This document shows, in pieces, positions 53,113 to 64,000 of a stretch of DNA of 64,000 nt (position 1 is its first letter; each line of letters begins with the position of its first letter). The position numbers and the translations under genes are program-made. Source of the DNA: Lactarius indigo (taxonomy: Eukaryota > Basidiomycota > Agaricomycetes > Russulales > Russulaceae); NCBI GenBank assembly GCA_025766275.1, contig JAFKAC010000024.1:496001-560000 (forward strand), in the 5' to 3' direction. The notes under the pieces were generated by a model, which saw only the letters and a program-made list of their open reading frames with translations, had not been told where the DNA came from and made no database searches.

Positions 53113-56100
53113 ACCCATCGGCCTGGGTGAGGGCTTTAAACTGTAATTCTGTAATCATGACGCGCTTTCGTTCTCTTCGAATTCCAGTCTCGATTCGCAC
53201 GAATTACCGAATGGCCGACATAAGAGCGTTAGTGGACTCCGGAGCCACTGACAATTTCATACATCCAAATTTCGCAGCCAAGCTAGGCATAGGTGTCCAG
53301 CCATTAGCCCAGCCGCGGAAAATCTGGAATATAGACAACACGGAAAATAAAGCTGGGTCTATCACTCATTTCACCGACCTAGACGTATACGCCAAAGGGT
53401 ATCATAGGACTATGCGCTTCCTCATCACGGATCTCGGAAGCGAGGACATCGTCCTGGGATACCCCTGGTTGGCAACATATGAGCCAACCATCAACTGGAG
53501 GGACGCGGTCATACACGAAGACGTCATGCCTATCGTGATCAGCACACAGGACAGTTTGGATCGTCATACCGTTATCGCGTCTGCCCTCACTAACGAACAA
53601 AAGGAGACAATCATCCTGGAGATGGACGAAGAAGACACGTACTTGCGGGCAACTACGTCTACAGAATTAGCCATCAAGGCCAAGACGGAAGAAAAACCTG
53701 TAGAACTGCCGGCAGTATATCAGGCCTTTCAGAAGCTCTTCAGCGAAGATGCATCCCAGCGATTTCCCCCTGCGAGGCCATGGGATCACGCAATCGACTT
53801 TAAACCCGGCGCGCCTTCGGCGATCGACTGTAAAATATACCCGTTGACACAGGAAGAAGAAGGAAAGCTCAAAGAGTTCTTGGATGAAAAACTCCAACAA
53901 GGATATCTTCGCCCTTCCATCTCCCCGTACGCATCATCATTCTTCTTCGTTAAAAAGAAGGACGGAAAACTACGCCCAGTACAGGATTATCGCATTATCA
54001 ACTCACATACCATACGCAATCAATACCCACTCCCGTTAATCCAGGATCTAATCTACGATCTCAGCAACGCCCATATCTATACAAAGCTCGACATTCGCTG
54101 GGGATATAACAATATCCGCATACGGGACGGCGACCAGGAAAAGGCGGCCTTCAAAACCAAATTCGGACTCTTTGAACCAACGGTCATGTTCTTCGGCCTC
54201 ACGAACTCACCGGCAACCTTCCAAACCATGATGAACCACATCTATCGCGACACCATTGCCAAGCACGAACTTCGGGGCACGGTTATTCGGGTCTATATGG
54301 ACGACATTGGTATCGCTACGCGTGAAGGGTCCACATCCGCTGACCATATTGCCGCCGTCACAGATGTCCTTCGCGTCGCCCAAGACCATGACCTCTATTT
54401 CAAACTCGAGAAGTGCCTGTTCCACCAACCTCGGATGGATTACCTGGGGGTAATCCTTGAAAAGGGGGTAACACGTATGGACCCGGTAAAAGTTCGCGGC
54501 ATCAAGGACTGGCCAACGCCAACCAAAGTCAGAGACGTACGATCATTTTTGGGGTTCTGTAACTTTTACCGCCTCTTCATCCGAGGTTTCGCAACTCACG
54601 CACGACCACTCAACCGGCTGACGAGAAAGGATGCCGAATGGAAGTGGGGAGACGATGAAGATCGCGCGTTCAACACCCTCAAACGTCTCGTAACCGAAGA
54701 ACCCGTGTTAGCACACCCCAATTTACAAGATCAGTTTGAACTGGAGGTCAACGCGTCGGGATTCGCGGTAGGTGCGGTACTCCTGCAAAAGAAAAATGAC
54801 GGTCGCAAGCACCCAATAGGATACTACTCGGCAACGCTCAATGAAGCCGAGCGAAACTACGACATCTACGACCTAGAACTTCTCGCCATCGTCAAGGCCC
54901 TTCGGCACTGGAGACCCCTACTCGCTGGATCCCCACACAAAATCAAGATATTTTCCGACCATCTCAACCTCCAATACTGGAAAACCCCGCAGAAGATCAG
55001 CCGGAGAGTCGCCCGAGAAGTGCTGGAATTGATGGAATATGATTTCGAGATCCATCACATCAAAGGGAAAAACAACGGCAGAGCAGATGCTTTATCCCGA
55101 CGGCCAGACTACAACCAAGGAGAGGAGGATAACCAAGGTGTGGTCGTCCTACCTCCGGAAGTCTTCGTACGAGTTGCTAACACCGCACGCACCCTGGAAA
55201 CACACCCAATGTTGCAACAACCGAGACGGGTCCAGGACCCAACCATCATCGAAGCATGGGCCAATGCCCATCAATTGAAACAAATCGAAGGAGAATGGTA
55301 CAAGGACGGAAAGTTGGTGGTCACCGGACCCATGACCGCGTACCGAGCTATAATACACGACCACCACGACCTTCCCATTCACGGGCACCCCGGCATCAGC
55401 AGAACTCAGCGGATCGTCGAACGACATTACTGGTGGCCGCGCCTTCGTCGGGATGTATATGAATACGTGGTAGGATGCGCCGATTGCCAGCGAAACAAGG
55501 TCAATACAAGACCGACCCGCGCACCATTGCACCCCATCACTGCGATAACGGACGCCCCCCCCTTTCACACTATCGCGCTGGATTTCATCACTAAGTTACC
55601 AGCGTCCCAATCCTACGACAGCATCCTCACAGTCACGGACCACGACTGCAGTAAGGCGTCGATATTCATCCCATGTAACGAAGAAATTACGGCGGAAGAG
55701 ACCGCCATCCTGTACGTCAATCACGTTTTCAGGCGATTCGGATTACCGCGTAAAATTATCAGTGACCGTGACCCCCGGTTCACGTCCAAGTTCACCAAGG
55801 AGGTATGCCGGATACTGGGTATTAACCAGAATATCTCAACGGCATACCACCCCCGAACGGATGGACAATCGGAACGGACCAATCAATGGTTGGAACAGTA
55901 TCTGCGATTCTGGGCCAACGAGCGGCAAGATAACTGGGCGGCATATCTCCCTATCGCAGAATTTGCTCACAACAACTGGCCCCATGAACATACGAAGCAA
56001 TCTCCGTTCATGCTACTTATGGGCTACAACCCGACAGCCGATTGGACGGATAAGCCATCCCCCATACCAAACGTAATCACTAGACTGACGCAATTAAAAG

Positions 56101-57833
56101 AAGCGCGACAATTGGCCCAGAGCCTCATCAAAAAGGCACAAGAAGGATGGGTGAAACATCGGAATACACCCCGTTACCAAGTAGGGGATCAAGTATGGCT
56201 GGAAGGGAAGCACCTCCGAACCAATCAACCAACGGCGAAACTAGCGGCGCGACGCCACGGACCATTTAAAGTGATCCAGGTGATGTCCCCCTATAACTAT
56301 CGCCTTGAGCTTCCCACGCAGTGGAGCATCCACCCGGTGTTTCACATAGATCTTCTCACACCATACAAAAATACTACCATCCACGGTGAAAACTTCCCAC
56401 GACCACCACCGGACCTCGTGGAAGGAGAAGAGGAGTATGAAGTCGAGGCCGTTCTAGACTCACGGCATTTCGGCCGGCGCAAGAAGCTCCAATACCTCAT
56501 CAAATGGAAGGGGTATCCAGACTCGGAGAATCAGTGGGTCGATAAGGACGACGTATTCGCACCGGAAGCAATAAAGACGTACCAAGCGGGCCGGACAGCC
56601 ACAAGACTCCTTAAAAGCCAACCCGCAGACGACTACGAGGAGTATCCCCTCTACCTTCGATCCACTCACACCTCTATGCCCACTTCCCCTCTCAGACATG
56701 TCACCACGGCGATCCTCCTCGACCAAGTCGCACAAGACGCCGCCAACCTCATCGAAGACGACGAAGAAACCGTGGTTCAACAGGTCCAGCTCACTCCGTA
56801 CACACCTGCAAACATGCGAGCGGGGCATATCACCGCTCAAGAATGGGCTAACGTCTTACAGAGGTTCCCCGACCCGACTCACCAGCCCGACGACGAGCAG
56901 CAGCATGCCGTCGCTCACATCTTCCGAGACGACAATGGCAATCGAGAACCCGTCGCCATCATCCCCCCGGGTGACGACCTCATTGGCACGCGGGGAATTC
57001 TCCCTGCCGACCGCCCCCTCGAAGACCCAACAGGAGTTAGAAGCAGCGGAGGACTGGCGGAGAGTGTCGAAGGAGTGGGCCGAGGAACAACTGCGCTTAG
57101 CGCAGAGGAGATTGAGCGAGTTGCGGCAGCGCAGGCAGCGCTCCCTCACGACGAAGCTCACGCTGACGACGAGGATTACTACCCGGTCAGACACCCCCTT
57201 CTTTGAACGCACAGCCACCCTACTAATCCCCGAATCACCCCATGGCTCGTCCACACCAACGGAACCCCCATGTCTCGAGGACGTGTGCGACTGCCCGGCG
57301 TTGCACTTCACACCCCCATTACGCACGACGACGACCCCGCGCAGGTCCTTGCGCCTGAAGGGTTCCGGGCGAATCGACAGCCCCATTACATTCACTTCCC
57401 CATCACCGGACCCGATGGCGTAGAGAGGATCGCCAGTCACGTGCAGATTGTTGGAGGTGCGAACCCCTTTGTGCTGGGACTCATTCCCGGCTCTCCCCAT
57501 CTCTACGGCAAACCCCTCTACGCTCATCCGATGCTATCGGCCGCGGGACGCGCCTTCATCGCCCACGAGGATCTAGTCATCCTCGCCTCCGACAAGATCA
57601 CGGACCGCGCATTGAACCGCATCGGAGACGAGTCTCTGACTGCGGAGGTGACGCGCTATCGTGCGGCCGCGTACGAAGAAGAACGACTCGCAGCCCGCAT
57701 CCGTCAACTCCAGGCCATGCGGCTGTCCGCGAGGGATGACAAGCGGGACTGCATTTATCGGCTGGAGAGGGCTAACGTATTCGAGAGGATTAGCGACGAG
57801 CAGTCCACGTGGACGGCGCGGGACTTCCGGTGA
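53022..57833 (+). CDS. pol: Gy2 Pol polyprotein, one TGA in the C-terminal extension
   Basis: The domain plan is as in Gy1: protease VDSGATDNF, RT VYMDDIGIAT, RNase H, integrase (GCADCQRNK, LDFITKLP, ISDRDPRF, GQSERTNQW) and chromodomain VLDSRHFGRRKKLQYLIKWK. TGA at 57204-57206 stands where Gy1 has CGA; the frame then continues open to 57833. The stop lies beyond the chromodomain, so the enzymatic part could be complete. Confidence 0.9.
53094..53100 (+). promoter_or_regulatory. -1 ribosomal frameshift heptamer, Gy2 gag/pol
   Basis: G GGT TTT in gag phase, with a second candidate G GGA AAA just upstream (53085-53091). The same conserved downstream segment follows. Confidence 0.7.
56698..57423 (+). 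CDS. Gy2 overprinted ORF in the +1 frame of pol
   Basis: ATG 56698, 241 codons, closely matching the Gy1 frame. The TGA that interrupts pol at 57204 is read here as part of TTT GAA (FFERTATLL), so this frame stays intact where pol does not. Confidence 0.5.
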   Translation: MSPRRSSSTKSHKTPPTSSKTTKKPWFNRSSSLRTHLQTCERGISPLKNGLTSYRGSPTRLTSPTTSSSMPSLTSSETTMAIENPSPSSPRVTTSLARGEFSLPTAPSKTQQELEAAEDWRRVSKEWAEEQLRLAQRRLSELRQRRQRSLTTKLTLTTRITTRSDTPFFERTATLLIPESPHGSSTPTEPPCLEDVCDCPALHFTPPLRTTTTPRRSLRLKGSGRIDSPITFTSPSPDPMA

Positions 57834-57863
57834 GTCTGGGGTCTCACGCTAAGAAAGGGGTGA

Positions 57864-58311
57864 TGTTACGGTTCTGCATGTTGAACCCTTACTGTACCGG
57901 TTGTGGCTACGGCTGTAAGGTATATTAGTCACGGACTCGGGGTTTACGATAGGGGTTAGGCGTTGAAGGATGACTCGATCCTAGTACTGGTAGTAGTAGT
58001 ATTAGGATTGCGGTACTTACGCGATACGTTGGACGCTACGATACGGTGACTCATAGCAGCGCTTGAAAGCCTGCTTTTCTTGTATTTAAGGTAGCTGCGG
58101 GAGACCAAGATACGCCATCTTGGTCTTCTTCAATCGTCACTTTCTTCTCGAACAATCTCGCCTCGCTTCCATCTGAGAAGTCGTCCGAATCCGCTAGTGT
58201 CTGCGAACATCTAGCCGTTGCCTTCGAGCCATACGCCTCGCGCGTGATCAACTAAGTCAAGTCGCCCTCCTTTACGAGCTCAAGTCGAGCCAGCGCCGTG
58301 ACGGCGTTACA
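57864..58311 (+). repeat. Gy2 3' LTR
   Basis: 448 bp, no difference from the 5' LTR found by eye. Confidence 0.95.
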
Positions 58312-58316
58312 GTGTG

Positions 58317-60031
58317 AGTCTGTTCAGTGGTCGTGCTTTGGTTGCGAAGCCTCGTATGAAAGGTCTGTAAAAATTGCAGAAACCGAGAAAAGAGCAGACG
58401 TCCTTAACCTTCGTTGGCGTAGGCCAGTCCTTGATACCCGAAATTTTGACAGGGTCCATGCGCGTCACCCCCTTTTCAAGGATTACCCCCAGGTAATCCA
58501 TATGTGGGGAGTGGAAGAGGCATTTTTCGAGTTTGTAGTAGAGATCGTGTTCCGCAGATACGCGGAGGACATCTTTGACTGCCTCGATGTGATCTTGCAG
58601 CGAATGGTTAAGTCCCGTGGCGATGCCGATATCATCCATATAGACACGAATAACTGTGCCACGTTTTTCGTGTTTTGCGATGATATCCCTGAAGATGAAA
58701 TTCATCATAGTCTGGAACGTTGCTGGGGAGTTGGTTAAGCCAAAGAACATCACCGTGGGTTCGAATAGACCATAACGTGTTTTGAACGCAGCCTTTTCTT
58801 CATCCCCTTCTTTAATGCGTATGTTGTTATATCCCCATCTAACGTCAAGTTTAGTGTAGATGTGAGCATTACTGAGGTCGGTGATGAGATCAGAAATAAG
58901 GGGAAGAGGATACTGGTTGCGAATGGTAACGGCGTTAATCTTTCGATAGTCTTGGACGGGTCGTAATTTTCCATCTTTTTTCTTGATAAAGAAGAAAGAT
59001 GACGCGTAAGGGGATTTAGAGGGTCGTATATAGCCCTTCTTGAGTTGTTCGTCAATCCATTTGCGTAACTTCTTGTCCTCTTCTTGCATCATGGGGTATA
59101 TTTTACAATTGATTGCGTCGGCTGTCCCTGGTTTGAATTCGATAGCATGATCCCAGGGCCTGCTGGGCGGAAACCTGTCCGATGCCTCTTCACTGAAGAG
59201 GCGTTCGAATTCGTGGTATTCTGAGGGTAACTCAGCTTTTGTGACGTATTGTTGAGCAGCTATGGTGAGATCAGTGGCAGTAGCCCTGATTCGGCATCCT
59301 TCTTCGAACTGTTGTCGTTGTTCGTCAGTGATAACGCAGGAGTGTACGACTTCGTAGTTGTCGTCTTGGACAGTGGTTGCTGCTACCACTGGCGTTGTCT
59401 TGATGTAGGGGTTTGTCGATCGAATAATGATGGGGAGCATGTCTTCGTGTATGGCCGCTTGCGACCATTTGATATGTGGGTCATAAGTGGCAAGCCAGGG
59501 GTAGCCTAGCACAATATCTTCATTGCCAATATCTGTGATAAGGAAGTGAATCTCCTTATGAATGCCTTTAGTTTGGACATCAACGTCTGTATAATGGGTG
59601 ATACGCCCCGATTTATTCTCCGTATTATCGATGTTCCATATCTTCTTTGGGACGTCAAGTAGTTTGGTCCCAAGTCCCATTCGTTTTGCGAATGATGGTT
59701 TCATGAAGCAATGTGTTGCTCCCGAGTCGACTAATGCGCGTATGTCGGCCATTGCGTAACTGGTGCGAATCGATACTGGAACCCTCATAGAACGGTAGCG
59801 AGTCATGATTACACTGTTACAATTAACTGCCCTCACCCAGGCCGATGGGTTCAGGCGTCCTGAAAACCCTCCTTCTTCCACAACTGTTGGAGGATAATAT
59901 CTTTTACATCGTCCGATTCTCCTGCTACTCCATTGAGCCAGTCGCTGGCGCGCTGTTGAGGGGGTACATCCTGGACCGCCCTGGTAGCGACTTCGGGTTC
60001 CTGCTGATGATAGTCGGTGTCCATATACCAA
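58317..60031 (-). CDS. pol: Gy3 Pol, N-terminal part (protease and reverse transcriptase)
   Basis: Entered by -1 shift from gag (59869-59863). The protease reads VDSGATHCF and the RT VYMDDIGIATG. The frame runs to ATKARPLNRLT, where Gy2 is inserted; pol continues at 50652. Confidence 0.88.
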
Positions 60032-61809
60032 CTAGTGGTCGCTGGAGGCTGATATCCTCCTCGTGGTTGTCTACAATCACGGGCCATGTGTCCGTCCTTC
60101 CCACAGTTATAACAGGTGACTGGCCTTTGGTTGTTACGTCCTCCTCCTCTTTGAAGGAATCCTCCCCTTGGTCGATACGGGGGACGAGGAGCGAGTATGT
60201 CTTCCACTCCTGCGAGTCGCCCTCGAATTCGGTCTGCTGAGGTATCCATTGCGTTTGGATCTCGAGGTAGGTTTCTTGGTTGCCAAGAACTTCTTGGCGG
60301 TCCTTGCCATTGTCGTTGTTGGCGTTGTCGTCCTTGTCCTGGTGGTACTCCTTTGTTTAATACTGCTTTGAGGTGAAGATATTGTTGTTGGCAGGTAGTT
60401 GCCGCCTCCTTCCATTCGCGGTAGTTGCGGGGGTTATCGAGGGTATAGACCTTCTCATACAGGTCTTTTGGTAGCCCGCTTGCAAAGAGATCCAACGTCT
60501 GAGGATCATCAAGCCGGTACTGAGCGCGGCGTATCAATTGTTCGAACTGGGTGCAATACTCATCTAAATTGCCCCCCATCATCTTGACTCCTTTCTTGAG
60601 CTCGTATTGAGCTTGTTCTTGTTCCATCGTATTCCGGAAGTGTTGCATGAAGCTGCGCGTAACTTCGTTCCATAGCCCTTCACTCATACGAGGTATTCCA
60701 GCTTGTATCTGGCCATTGAGCCAAGTGAGCATGGCCAACACCCATTCGCTGACGTTGACGCCTTTGATGTAAGAGAGAAAAAGTAGGGCGCGTCGGTATG
60801 GAGTCGCCATAATGCCTTCGTCGGCGTTCATTCCCCAGTAGACATGCCACTGTGTGAGGAACGCTTCTACTTTGGCGCGTTCTCCGTCGAATACTGTTGG
60901 TGCTTCGCCAGCTAACTTGTTACTAGGAGGGGGAACAATAGGACCTGCACCTGGTAATCCCCCCCCGGGGTGTCCTCCTCCTGGTGGTCCGCCTGGGAAC
61001 CCTCCAGGGAATCCTCCAAATCCGGGTCCTTGAGAGGGAGGTCTTCCCCCTCCTCCTGGTAGATCGTTAGGAGGTCCGCCTCCCCCACTGGGAGGGTCAG
61101 CGACGTCGGGCCCAATTGCACGGTGGATTGCTACGTCGTCTTCGGTCATTCGGTGGCCGGTATAGGGGTTGATGGGAGCTAGATTAGCTCGTGATTCTTC
61201 GGCGATACGTCTCTGTTCTTCTAGGGCTATTTGATCCCTTGCTTCCGTGGTGAGCTGCAGCTCTTCGTGCGTGATGGTGGCAGCTGCCATTGCGACTGCT
61301 GGGCTATGAATGTGAATTACTTCGGGTTCGGGTTGGTGAATGGTAAGAGACTCAGTTCGCTGTATGATGTGATCGCCAATTGCTCCTAGGCTGGCTTCTT
61401 CTGCTGGCGTTGTCCCTCTACTTGGTGACTGACTTTCAGATGTTTCTTCTCCGCTGACTCCTTCGTCTGTGTGTTCTTGTGCTTGTCCGTCAATAGGACC
61501 GTAATCTGCGCGACTATTAAGCTCTCGCGCGTCAATATCGCAGTTATAGTTTCTTCCGGCTGGTCGTACGATGTCCCAGCGATGATCTATGGGATTCCAC
61601 GTAACCTCAGTCCAACAGAGGTGTTCGAAATTGAACTCAACAGGTCGGAAATGGTTCGGTCCGTTAAATTCTACGAAGTATCCAGTGTCTTCGCCTCGTT
61701 CTCTCCACTGAGCCGCTCCTAGGAATCTTGTTGGTACGTTGCGATCTCCTCGTTGTTCAATGTGATAGGGACAAAAAGACGTCCACTGGTCTCTGGTAGA
61801 ATACGCCAC
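59851..61809 (-). CDS. gag: Gy3 Gag polyprotein
   Basis: GTG 61809 (ATCGTGG) is at the position homologous to Gy1 and Gy2. The first ATG of the inferred RNA, 61290 (MAAATITHEE), is in frame. The N-terminal domain is conserved with Gy1 (RGDRNVPTRFLGAAQW, TGYFVEFNGP, WNPIDHRWD). A Gly/Pro linker follows, then a capsid-like domain (FLTQWHVYWGMNADEGIM) and knuckle CYNCGKDGHMARDC. The stop is at 59851. Confidence 0.85.
   Translation of the reverse strand: MAYSTRDQWTSFCPYHIEQRGDRNVPTRFLGAAQWRERGEDTGYFVEFNGPNHFRPVEFNFEHLCWTEVTWNPIDHRWDIVRPAGRNYNCDIDARELNSRADYGPIDGQAQEHTDEGVSGEETSESQSPSRGTTPAEEASLGAIGDHIIQRTESLTIHQPEPEVIHIHSPAVAMAAATITHEELQLTTEARDQIALEEQRRIAEESRANLAPINPYTGHRMTEDDVAIHRAIGPDVADPPSGGGGPPNDLPGGGGRPPSQGPGFGGFPGGFPGGPPGGGHPGGGLPGAGPIVPPPSNKLAGEAPTVFDGERAKVEAFLTQWHVYWGMNADEGIMATPYRRALLFLSYIKGVNVSEWVLAMLTWLNGQIQAGIPRMSEGLWNEVTRSFMQHFRNTMEQEQAQYELKKGVKMMGGNLDEYCTQFEQLIRRAQYRLDDPQTLDLFASGLPKDLYEKVYTLDNPRNYREWKEAATTCQQQYLHLKAVLNKGVPPGQGRQRQQRQWQGPPRSSWQPRNLPRDPNAMDTSADRIRGRLAGVEDILAPRPPYRPRGGFLQRGGGRNNQRPVTCYNCGKDGHMARDCRQPRGGYQPPATTSWYMDTDYHQQEPEVATRAVQDVPPQQRASDWLNGVAGESDDVKDIILQQLWKKEGFQDA
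59863..59869 (-). promoter_or_regulatory. -1 ribosomal frameshift heptamer, Gy3 gag/pol
   Basis: GGGTTTT in gag phase, followed after CAGGACGCCTGA by the segment ACCCATCGGCCTGGGTGAGG, identical to Gy1 and Gy2. Confidence 0.7.
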
Positions 61810-61816
61810 GATGAGG

Positions 61817-61827
61817 ATCTTGGTCTT
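61817..61827 (-). promoter_or_regulatory. Gy3 self-priming primer-binding site
   Basis: AAGACCAAGAT, 2 nt inside the 5' LTR, is complementary to ATCTTGGTCTT at 62072-62062. Confidence 0.7.
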
Positions 61828-61829
61828 AA

Positions 61830-62338
61830 TGTTACGCTCCACCGGCGTTAGTCCGACTTGGACTCGAGAAAGGCGTAGTCGACTTAGCGTAAGATAGGCG
61901 AATGGGGATCACGTGTCAACCCAACGCGAGCTGAACAGGGGCACTCAGGCTCACACTGCAGCTTAAAGATGAAAGGATACTATCCCTTGGTGGATAGGAG
62001 CGGAAGTACTCTTAGTCAAAGACTAAGGCACACAAAGACGAGTCAGGAAAGTGGATTGAAGAAGACCAAGATGGGGACTCTTGGTCTTCCGAGTCGACTA
62101 CTTATACAAATACGCGCGGGCTTTAAAGCACTGCTAGAACTGTAGGTAACCAATAGCGTAACTAGCTCGAACCCTAGTACCGCTATCCTAGGAATGAGTC
62201 ATGCATGAGTCACAATCACATGCGAGCTACTATGCTGACTGATACAACGTAAGGGTCCATGACTAATACTGATACCGGACCGTAGTCATAACCGGTCATG
62301 AGTCGTGTGTAATGAGTCATTAAGTCCGTACCGTAACA
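61830..62338 (-). repeat. Gy3 5' LTR
   Basis: 509 bp. A TATAAG word (minus strand of CTTATA near 62101) lies about 30 nt before the inferred start at 62072. Confidence 0.93.
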
Positions 62339-62343
62339 GAAGC

Positions 62344-64000
62344 GGTACATTTAAACATGGAATGCTCACGCTGATTAATAAAGAAGAACAACCAATCGCT
62401 GTTGGGCAATTGGCAGATAATAATCTGTACAAGCTCGACGTAAACATCCGCAATGCCACACAGAAAAGGATGGACGACGTACACGTTTTTACAACGTCTG
62501 AAGATTTCCCAAGTTGGGAGACATGGCATAAACACTTTGGACATGTTAGTTATACTGGGCTGAAGAAGCTCAAGGACGACGGACTTGTCAAAGGGTTCTG
62601 CGTGGACTTGCGATCGATTAAACCCGACTGCATAACATGCATAGAAGCGAAACACGCAGAAGAACCCTATGGCGAGAAAATAAAGAAACTAACTACGCCG
62701 GGCGAACTTACCCATATCGACCTATGGGGAAAGTATGACAAAGCCTCCATTAATGGTAATCAATACTTCCTCCTATTTGTCGACAATGCGTCGCGATATA
62801 TAACGGTCCGCTTCCTAAAAGGAAAGGATCAAGCAGCCCAGGGAGTCAGAGAATATCTGACATACCTTGAGACTAATCATAAACCCCCGCGAGCTACGCG
62901 GACAGACCGCGGGAAGGAGTTTATAAACGATATCCTACAAACGTGGTGTCGTGAGCGCGGAATTGAAAATCAAATGACCGCACCATACTCACCTGCTCAA
63001 AATAGTATAGCTGAACGCGCAAATCGCACGTTGGTCGAACTTGCCCGTGCGATGTTACGTGGACAAGAGATGCCTGAATTCTTGTGGGAATACGCTGTTA
63101 AACATGCAGCGTATATACGAAATCGGTCTTACACACGAGCCCTAGAAAGGGTAACACCTTATCAAATGTGGTTCAGTGAAAAGCCCGATGTTACTCACCT
63201 TCGGGAATTCGGCACACCAGTTTGGGTGCTCCTGCAAGGTCAAGCTATGCAGCGTAAAATGTTATCAAAATCACTGCGTCGTGCCTTTGTAGGATATGAA
63301 GACGGATCAAAAGCCGTTCAATATTATAACGCGGAAACGCGAAAAATTCTCACCTCTCGGAATTTTAAATTCCTCGATAAATCCCAAAACAATTCCCCCA
63401 CCGAGCCAATATTAATCGAGCCGGACGCACAGCGTGAAGGGGAGTTGGGAGAACGAGGCACCCTGTCCGCCGGTACTACAGAAGATAGACAACCTATAGC
63501 CTCCGGCAGTAGACTAAAGAGGAAGAGAAGTGATGACGCACCAGAAGATCCCGAACTACAACCCCGAAAAACGCGTGGTGTACGCAAAGACTATTGGCAA
63601 TTAGAAAACCCGTTTTCGGATACAGAAGACGAAGATGAGGTTATTGCCACACTGGGGACAGCGATGATTGGTGATCCGAAGAGCCTCAAAGAGGCAAAGG
63701 AAACACCAGAGTGGCCAGAATGGGAACGCGTGGTTGAAGCCGAGCTGAAGCAGCTTAGTCAGACTGGCATGTGGAAACTCACCGAGCCACCTGCGAATTC
63801 CATTCCCATTGCAAATAAATGGGTCTTCACAAGGAAGTACGGCAAAGCTGGAAACCTACTCAAATATAAAGCCCGTCTAGTTGCAAAAGGTTATGCACAG
63901 AGACCGGGATATGATTATAACGAAACATTTTCCCCGGTAGTAAGACTCAAAACACTTCGAGCAATTCTCGCGCTAGCCGCTATAGTTGACCTCCGCACCC
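62344..64000 (+). CDS. Copia integrase and start of reverse transcriptase, runs off the right edge
   Basis: This continues the copia frame interrupted at 46875. The integrase zinc finger is WHKHFGHVSYTGLKKL and CITCIEAKHA. The catalytic triad is D 62719 (LTHIDLWG), D 62905 (RTDRGKEF) and E 63013 (NSIAERANRT). A charged linker follows, then the RT start (NKWVFTRKYG, LVAKGYAQRPGYDYNETFSP). No stop was seen to base 64000. Confidence 0.9.

Larger units (their letters stand above)
50658..58311 (+). mobile_element. Gy2: young Ty3/gypsy chromovirus inside Gy3
   Basis: The 448-bp LTRs look identical and GTGTG flanks the element (50653-50657, 58312-58316). A purine tract AAGAAAGGGGTGA (57851-57863) precedes the 3' LTR. 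It is the same family as Gy1. Two in-frame TGA codons (51196, 57204) lie in the N-terminal Gag extension and the C-terminal Pol extension only, leaving the core enzymes open. Confidence 0.95.
46876..62338 (-). mobile_element. Gy3: Ty3/gypsy chromovirus interrupted by Gy2
   Basis: The LTRs are 46876-47384 and 61830-62338 (509 bp each), flanked by GAAGC. The internal region is split into 47385-50657 and 58312-61829 by Gy2. It encodes the same domain plan as Gy1 and Gy2 but is a clearly diverged lineage. Its pol carries a TGA at 50081-50083. Confidence 0.92.
45158..64000 (+). mobile_element. Ty1/copia retrotransposon, split by Gy3 and running off the right edge
   Basis: The left part is 45158-46875 and the right part 62344-64000. 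GAAGC is duplicated at 46871-46875 and 62339-62343 around Gy3, and the reading frame is continuous across the insertion. Confidence 0.9.

Overview
The window is nuclear DNA of a filamentous basidiomycete, most likely an Agaricomycete. It has many 50-60 bp GT-AG introns, a mushroom-type F-box/LRR gene, a DUF6534-type membrane protein, a tRNA-Phe with a short intron, a cytosolic S10 ribosomal protein, expanded families of unknown proteins, and chromodomain Ty3/gypsy plus Ty1/copia elements. I could not assign genus or species.

Bases 1-35,400 hold genes mixed with decayed duplicates. Four copies of one multi-exon family of unknown function lie at 1-1789 (-), 5603-7916 (-), 8812-about 10760 (+) and 21519-23492 (+); I call them A-D. 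B and C are divergent, and A, B and C share an upstream sequence block. D alone visibly ends in a double-stranded RNA-binding motif. A housekeeping island at 11.9-17.9 kb carries an LRRC40-like LRR protein, ribosomal protein S10, tRNA-Phe(GAA) and an intact aromatic aminotransferase. A DUF6534-like membrane protein follows at 18.6-20.2 kb. The aminotransferase recurs as three decayed copies (24.0-26.0, 31.0-31.7 and 33.9-34.3 kb). The last two are scrambled with two partial phosphatidylserine decarboxylase copies and a duplicated spacer. An F-box gene and a conserved mushroom hypothetical gene lie at 27.8-30.1 kb.

Bases 35,405-64,000 are a retrotransposon nest. A 5'-truncated LINE with AATAAA and a poly(A) tail abuts the 3' LTR of an old gypsy element (Gy4). 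Gy4 was split by gypsy element Gy1 (36715-44370, minus), whose gag and pol frames are open, and cut by a copia element (from 45158, plus, running off the right edge). The copia element was split by gypsy element Gy3 (46876-62338, minus). Gy3 was in turn split by gypsy element Gy2 (50658-58311, plus), whose two LTRs look identical. Target-site duplications support each step where both ends are visible: TAAG, GAAGC and GTGTG.

The most unusual signals are in Gy1-Gy3, which represent two lineages. (1) A long +1-frame ORF overprints the C-terminal extension of Pol in all three. (2) The RNA leader and the first 170 or so conserved Gag codons contain no ATG in any frame in Gy2 and Gy3, and one in Gy1; a GTG in good Kozak context sits at the homologous Gag start. 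(3) An 11-nt complementarity between the inferred RNA 5' end and the primer site points to Tf1/sushi-type self-priming. (4) A conserved -1 heptamer, G_GGT_TTT, lies at the gag/pol overlap. (5) In-frame stops in the elements are mostly TGA where a homologous frame has, or could have had, CGA.
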